From Syntrophomonadaceae bacterium (GTDB lineage Bacteria > Bacillota > Syntrophomonadia > Syntrophomonadales > Syntrophomonadaceae): a stretch of 16,440 nucleotides of DNA. Shown here one piece after another: positions 13,438 to 16,440 of the stretch. The stretch spans positions 1-16,440 of the forward strand of contig JAISDD010000158.1 of NCBI GenBank assembly GCA_031265005.1. Direction: 5' to 3'. Below the pieces are notes generated by a model. The model ran no database searches. It had not been told where the DNA came from and was given only the letters and a program-made list of their open reading frames with translations. The position numbers were made by a program, and so were the translations under genes. Each line of letters opens with the position of its first letter. Within the stretch, counting starts at the first letter, position 1.

Positions 13438-14325
13438 ATGGATAATTTTATCTTGACCAGTTGCTCAACTGCCGATATGCCTATTGAATATTTCACCCAA
13501 AGGAATATACCTTACGCTTGTTTGCATTTCAATTTGGATGGCGAAGAATATCCTGACGACATAGGGGTAACTATTCCTTTCCAGGATTTTTACGCTCGTA
13601 TAGAAGCTGGAGCGTTACCTACCACTTCTCAAGTAAACCCGAACGAATTCATTAATTTATTCGAGCCCTTGTTAAGCGCGGGAAAAGATATATTGCACAT
13701 TTCCTTTTCATCCGGCTTATCAGGAACGTATAGCTCCGCTATTTTAGCTAAAAAAGAATTATCTTTAAAATACCCTGGCCGCAAACTAATAGTCATCGAT
13801 TCATTAGCGGCTTCTTCCGGCTTGGGTTTGCTGCTGGATATGGCGGCTGACATGAAGGATCAAGGGTGCGGCATTGAAGACATTGCCGGCTGGGTAGAGA
13901 ACAACAAACTTAACATTAATCATTTTGTTTTATCAACCGATCTGAGCCATTTAAAACGAGGCGGGCGCATATCGGCCGCTTCCGCTTTTGTCGGCACCAA
14001 ACTGAGCATTTGCCCAATGATTTATTTAAATAGTAAAGGAAACTTAATTCCTTTTGCCAAAGTACGCAGTAAAAAGAACGCTATTGCTGAATTGGTTAAA
14101 AAAATGGAATCTCAGGCTCTTGAAGGCCGGAATTATAAAGGCAAATGTTTTATTTCTCACTCAGAATGTTATGAAGACGCCAAATATCTGGCGGAATTAG
14201 TCGAAGCCAACTTCCCTAATTTAGCGGAACCAGTATCAATCAATTATATAGGAACCGTTATCGGCTCCCATACCGGCAAAGGAACCATAGCCATTTTCTT
14301 TGTCGGGGAAAAACGCATGTCTTAA
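13438..14325 (+). CDS. DegV/FakB family fatty-acid-binding protein
   Basis: A 295-residue DegV-fold protein. FakB members hold a fatty acid as an acyl-phosphate acceptor for the kinase FakA, feeding exogenous fatty acids to phospholipid synthesis. Motifs: N-terminal ILTSCSTADMP, LPTTSQVN (60-67) with the Thr that contacts the carboxylate, HISFSSGLSGTYSSA (87-101) with the second contact Ser, VIDSLAASSGLGLL, and C-terminal IGSHTGKGTIAIFF with the conserved His (HTGPG-type). Start: TTGGAGG lies only 1 nt before the ATG at 13432 but 7 nt before the ATG at 13438, so the latter is chosen. No fakA homologue is in the window. The GH18-like gene follows 61 bp downstream and may be cotranscribed. Confidence 0.93.
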   Translation: MDNFILTSCSTADMPIEYFTQRNIPYACLHFNLDGEEYPDDIGVTIPFQDFYARIEAGALPTTSQVNPNEFINLFEPLLSAGKDILHISFSSGLSGTYSSAILAKKELSLKYPGRKLIVIDSLAASSGLGLLLDMAADMKDQGCGIEDIAGWVENNKLNINHFVLSTDLSHLKRGGRISAASAFVGTKLSICPMIYLNSKGNLIPFAKVRSKKNAIAELVKKMESQALEGRNYKGKCFISHSECYEDAKYLAELVEANFPNLAEPVSINYIGTVIGSHTGKGTIAIFFVGEKRMS

Positions 14326-14386
14326 AACTCAGGCGCTGTTTTTCCCAAGCATAACCATTCGCTCAGAAGGAAGGTAAAAATTACCA

Positions 14387-15781
14387 ATGATAAGCGCTGT
14401 AAAATATAAAATAATTGTTGGGGTTTTGGGCTTTGCCCTATGCTTTTTATTGATGCCTGGTAAAATCACGGCTTCTGAATTGAATCCGTCTCCGTATCCG
14501 GCGCAAAATTTTAAAATAGTGGGATATTATTCCGGCGATTTGTTTGACGAACCTGTGGAGCGTTTACGTACCGATCTTCTGACACATGTGGTCTACGCTT
14601 TTTTGATTCCTGACGCCGATGGTTCTTTAATTCCCTTAGAAAAACCTGATAAATTGAAAGCGCTGGTGGCGCAAGCCCATCAAGATGAAACCAAAGTCTT
14701 TATCTCTTTAGGCGGCTATTCCTATCAAGGTGTACCTTTGGTAACTACTTTTGAAAAATTGGCCTCCTTGGAAGAAAGCCGTACTTTTTTAGTAGAAAAT
14801 GTTCGCCGTTTTATCCAGGAGTACGATTTAGACGGTATGGAGCTCAATTGGGAGCATCCTACCGTGGAAACTATCGGCAATTATGAACAGCTGGTTATGG
14901 TGTTACGTCAAGCTTTAGACAAAGAAGGAAAAGAATTCGGCGCCGTCATGAACGGAGCCTGGTCGCCAGAACAAGGCCCTGATGTTAATCAGCTTATGAC
15001 TGCAAATATTCTGGAATGTTTTGATTATATCGAGGCTATGGCTTACGATCACAGCGAAGATGATCACAGCCCCCTGTGGTTTGCCGAGACTTCCGTTGAA
15101 TACTGGCTAAACCGCGGCATACCTCACGATAATTTAATCTTAGGCGTTCCTTTATACGCTCGTCCCAGCTGGCTGCAATACCGTCATTTAGTTGCTGAAA
15201 ACCGGTCCTACGCTTATAGGGATTATGTTGATACTGAGCCTCTGGTTTCCTATTACAATGGTCTGAATACCATCAGAGAAAAAATGATGATCGCTTTACG
15301 CAAAGCCGGAGGCGTCATGTTATTTGACATTAACGAAGACAGTGATGATGACACCAGCGTATTGGCTATGATAGATGAATTACTGACCAGAACCCGTAAT
15401 CTGTCACTCGCAGAACTCCAACGCCATATAACAATAATAATCAATGGGCAAGAATTAGTTTTCCGTAAAGATTCCGGCCTGGGCGCTCCTTTTATAAATT
15501 CGGACAACCGGACTTTAATCCCGTTGCGCATGACAATGGAAGCTATAAACGCTAAGGTTACCTATGATGATACTCAAAAAACCGTTGCGATAGAACAAAA
15601 AGGCAATACTATCATCATTTCCGTCGATAAACCCAGTATATTTGTAAATGGCGAGGAACGCGCTATGGACTCAGCCGCGATTATCAGAGAAGACCGCGTT
15701 TATGTACCGCTCAGGGCAGTATTTGAAGCTTTAGGCTATGAGATAACCTGGCATGAAAGCAGCAGTACTATTTATGTTTGA
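14387..15781 (+). CDS. Secreted GH18-like protein with copper-amine-oxidase-N-type C-terminal domain
   Basis: A 464-residue secreted protein. Residues 1-30 are a signal peptide, with likely cleavage after ITA or TAS. Residues about 42-335 are a glycoside hydrolase 18 barrel: FKIVGYY, THVVYAFLIP, KVFISLGGYS, the catalytic-strand motif DLDGMELNWEHP (147-158), MAYD (218-221), LGVPLYARPSW, and GGVMLFDINED. The acid Glu156 is kept, but the DxxDxDxE pattern has Glu152 and Asn154 for its second and third Asp. Residues about 347-464 form a copper-amine-oxidase-N-like module (TLIPLRMTMEAINAKVTYD and VYVPLRAVFEALGYEITWHE repeats), common in secreted clostridial proteins. It resembles spore-cortex and cell-wall GH18 proteins such as the YaaH/YdhD group, but has no LysM. 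A GAAGGAAGG site lies about 12 nt before the ATG, with the foldback GGTAAAAATTACC between. Confidence 0.88.
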   Translation: MISAVKYKIIVGVLGFALCFLLMPGKITASELNPSPYPAQNFKIVGYYSGDLFDEPVERLRTDLLTHVVYAFLIPDADGSLIPLEKPDKLKALVAQAHQDETKVFISLGGYSYQGVPLVTTFEKLASLEESRTFLVENVRRFIQEYDLDGMELNWEHPTVETIGNYEQLVMVLRQALDKEGKEFGAVMNGAWSPEQGPDVNQLMTANILECFDYIEAMAYDHSEDDHSPLWFAETSVEYWLNRGIPHDNLILGVPLYARPSWLQYRHLVAENRSYAYRDYVDTEPLVSYYNGLNTIREKMMIALRKAGGVMLFDINEDSDDDTSVLAMIDELLTRTRNLSLAELQRHITIIINGQELVFRKDSGLGAPFINSDNRTLIPLRMTMEAINAKVTYDDTQKTVAIEQKGNTIIISVDKPSIFVNGEERAMDSAAIIREDRVYVPLRAVFEALGYEITWHESSSTIYV

Positions 15782-15783
15782 TT

Positions 15784-15815
15784 TCCCACATTTTTCATAG
15801 TGGGATTTATTTTTC
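15784..15815 (+). terminator. Intrinsic terminator after the GH18-like gene
   Basis: TCCCAC (15784-15789) pairs with GTGGGA (15800-15805) around a 10-nt loop, followed by TTTATTTTT. It starts 3 nt after the stop codon. Confidence 0.65.
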
Positions 15816-15908
15816 AGAAAGTTTTTATTTTTATAGCTTTTCTCAACAGAAGATGAAAGCAGGAGCTAACTGTTGTAACATCGATTATCCTGCTGAAAAT
15901 GATAAGAT

Positions 15909-15947
15909 AAAGCTTGTATCTTATTAGCAGTTGTTAATACAAGCTTT
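15909..15947 (+). terminator. 11-bp hairpin, possible second terminator
   Basis: AAAGCTTGTAT (15909-15919) is the exact inverse complement of ATACAAGCTTT (15937-15947), with a 17-nt loop. On the plus strand it ends in TTTTCATCTTCTC, a modest T-rich tail. It could be a back-up terminator or part of an RNA. Confidence 0.4.
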
Positions 15948-16118
15948 TCATCTTCTCATTTATTAGATATCGATAGGGAATGCTCCCGCCAATCGCCAAT
16001 TATACAAAAAACAAAAAATCGAAAAACGTAATTCATACTCTATAACCCGCCGTGATCAGATGCGTGTTTTGTAATTGTCATCGCCGAAAAGTTTTTTTAT
16101 ATTATGTCATCAAAACAT

Positions 16119-16162
16119 AAATCCCGCATAGATTGAATTTTTATACATCTATATCGGGATTT
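16119..16162. terminator. Bulged hairpin between converging genes, possible bidirectional terminator
   Basis: AAATCCCG (16119-16126) pairs with CGGGATTT (16155-16162), extended inward by ATAGAT (16128-16133) with ATCTAT (16147-16152). T-rich tails follow on the plus strand (TTGCTGTTTTT) and, more weakly, on the minus strand (ATGTTTTG). It is the nearest large hairpin downstream of the leftward M23 gene. Confidence 0.4.
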
Positions 16163-16217
16163 TGCTGTTTTTCGATATATCGCTTTGATAAAAAGCTTTT
16201 TTGCTGCTTGTGCTTTA

Positions 16218-16440
16218 TTAGTTTAAAGCTGATAAGGGATTAACAAACGTCCCTCCGGACAATACTTCAAAATGCAAGTGCGGGCCGGTACTATTTCCGG
16301 TTGAGCCTGAAGCCGCGATGACTTCTCCTCTGCTCACATTCTGTCCGGCTCTTACTTTCAAGCTGGAGCAATGAGCGTAACGGGTTACTATCCCATTACC
16401 GTGGTCTATGGTCACCATATAACCATATCCGCCTTCCCAG
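16218..16440 (-). CDS. M23 family metallopeptidase, C-terminal part (window edge)
   Basis: Reverse-strand frame open from the window edge to TAA at 16218, 73 codons. The frame includes WEGGYGYMVTIDHGNGIVTR, YAHCSSL and then GQNVSRGEVIAASGSTGNSTG PHLHFEVL, ending NPLSALN. This is the end of the LytM/M23 domain, a zinc endopeptidase that cuts peptide cross-links in peptidoglycan. The second metal and catalytic motif HLH is present; the first zinc ligands (HxxxD) lie upstream of the window, so activity cannot be judged. An internal ATG at 16418 is not the start, because the conserved domain continues upstream of it. It is probably exported; what precedes the domain is not visible. Confidence 0.92.
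   Translation of the reverse strand, partial: WEGGYGYMVTIDHGNGIVTRYAHCSSLKVRAGQNVSRGEVIAASGSTGNSTGPHLHFEVLSGGTFVNPLSALN

Larger units (their letters stand above)
15816..16217. other. Hairpin-rich intergenic region
   Basis: About 400 bp between the GH18-like gene and the M23 gene, with no reading frame worth calling on either strand. It holds GCAGGA/TCCTGC (about 15858-15892), a strong 11-bp hairpin at 15909-15947, a bulged hairpin at 16119-16162 and the palindrome AAAAAGCTTTTT (16190-16201). As the two genes converge, terminators are expected here. The number of structures exceeds need, so an untranslated RNA is possible but not shown. Confidence 0.45.

Noticed and set aside
1..16440. CRISPR array or defence island
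   Set aside because: No regularly spaced direct repeats and no cas, restriction or toxin-antitoxin genes were seen; apart from the IS relic the window is housekeeping DNA.

Overview
This 16.4 kb window comes from a low-GC, endospore-forming Firmicute, most likely Clostridia or Negativicutes. The evidence is strong AGGAGG-type ribosome binding sites, several TTG starts, an alpha/beta-type small acid-soluble spore protein (SASP) gene, the leftward order dnaE-pfkA-pyk, a pyruvate kinase with the extra C-terminal PEP-utilizer-type domain, and a secreted protein with a copper-amine-oxidase-N-like C-terminal domain. The genus cannot be fixed from sequence alone.

Layout, left to right. (1) 1-203: the 5' part of a leftward gene resembling holA (DNA polymerase III delta subunit), divergent from a crotonase-superfamily gene (410-1270) that has a recognisable sigma-A promoter. 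(2) 1611-2045: a small membrane-anchored protein of unknown function. (3) 9692 down to 2074: a leftward block of CMD-family protein, HAD hydrolase, SASP, dnaE, pfkA and pyk. The first four could share a promoter at 9735-9762. A strong intrinsic terminator lies directly against the pfkA ribosome binding site, so the glycolytic pair looks separated from, or attenuated relative to, dnaE. (4) 9879-11051: a rightward 390-aa protein of unknown function. (5) 11052-11737: a gene-poor stretch with an IS630-type transposase relic, inverted repeats and a doubtful small ORF. (6) 11738-12361: a DUF975 membrane protein, convergent with a rhomboid protease (12382-13053). (7) 13438-15781: a DegV/FakB fatty-acid-binding protein followed by a secreted GH18-like protein. 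(8) 15782-16217: a hairpin-rich intergenic region, then the C-terminal end of a leftward M23 endopeptidase cut by the window edge.

Most genes are housekeeping: replication (holA, dnaE), lower glycolysis (pfkA, pyk), membrane lipid handling (DegV), and envelope or spore functions (GH18, M23, SASP). The unusual content is mainly in active sites. PfkA has Asn at the Mg-binding Asp103 position, the Pyk swivel-type domain has Asp in place of His, the crotonase lacks both hydratase glutamates, the GH18 domain has two changed acidic motif positions, and the CMD protein lacks its Cys pair. I see no clear new multi-gene system. The best regulatory candidate is the terminator-RBS arrangement in front of pfkA.
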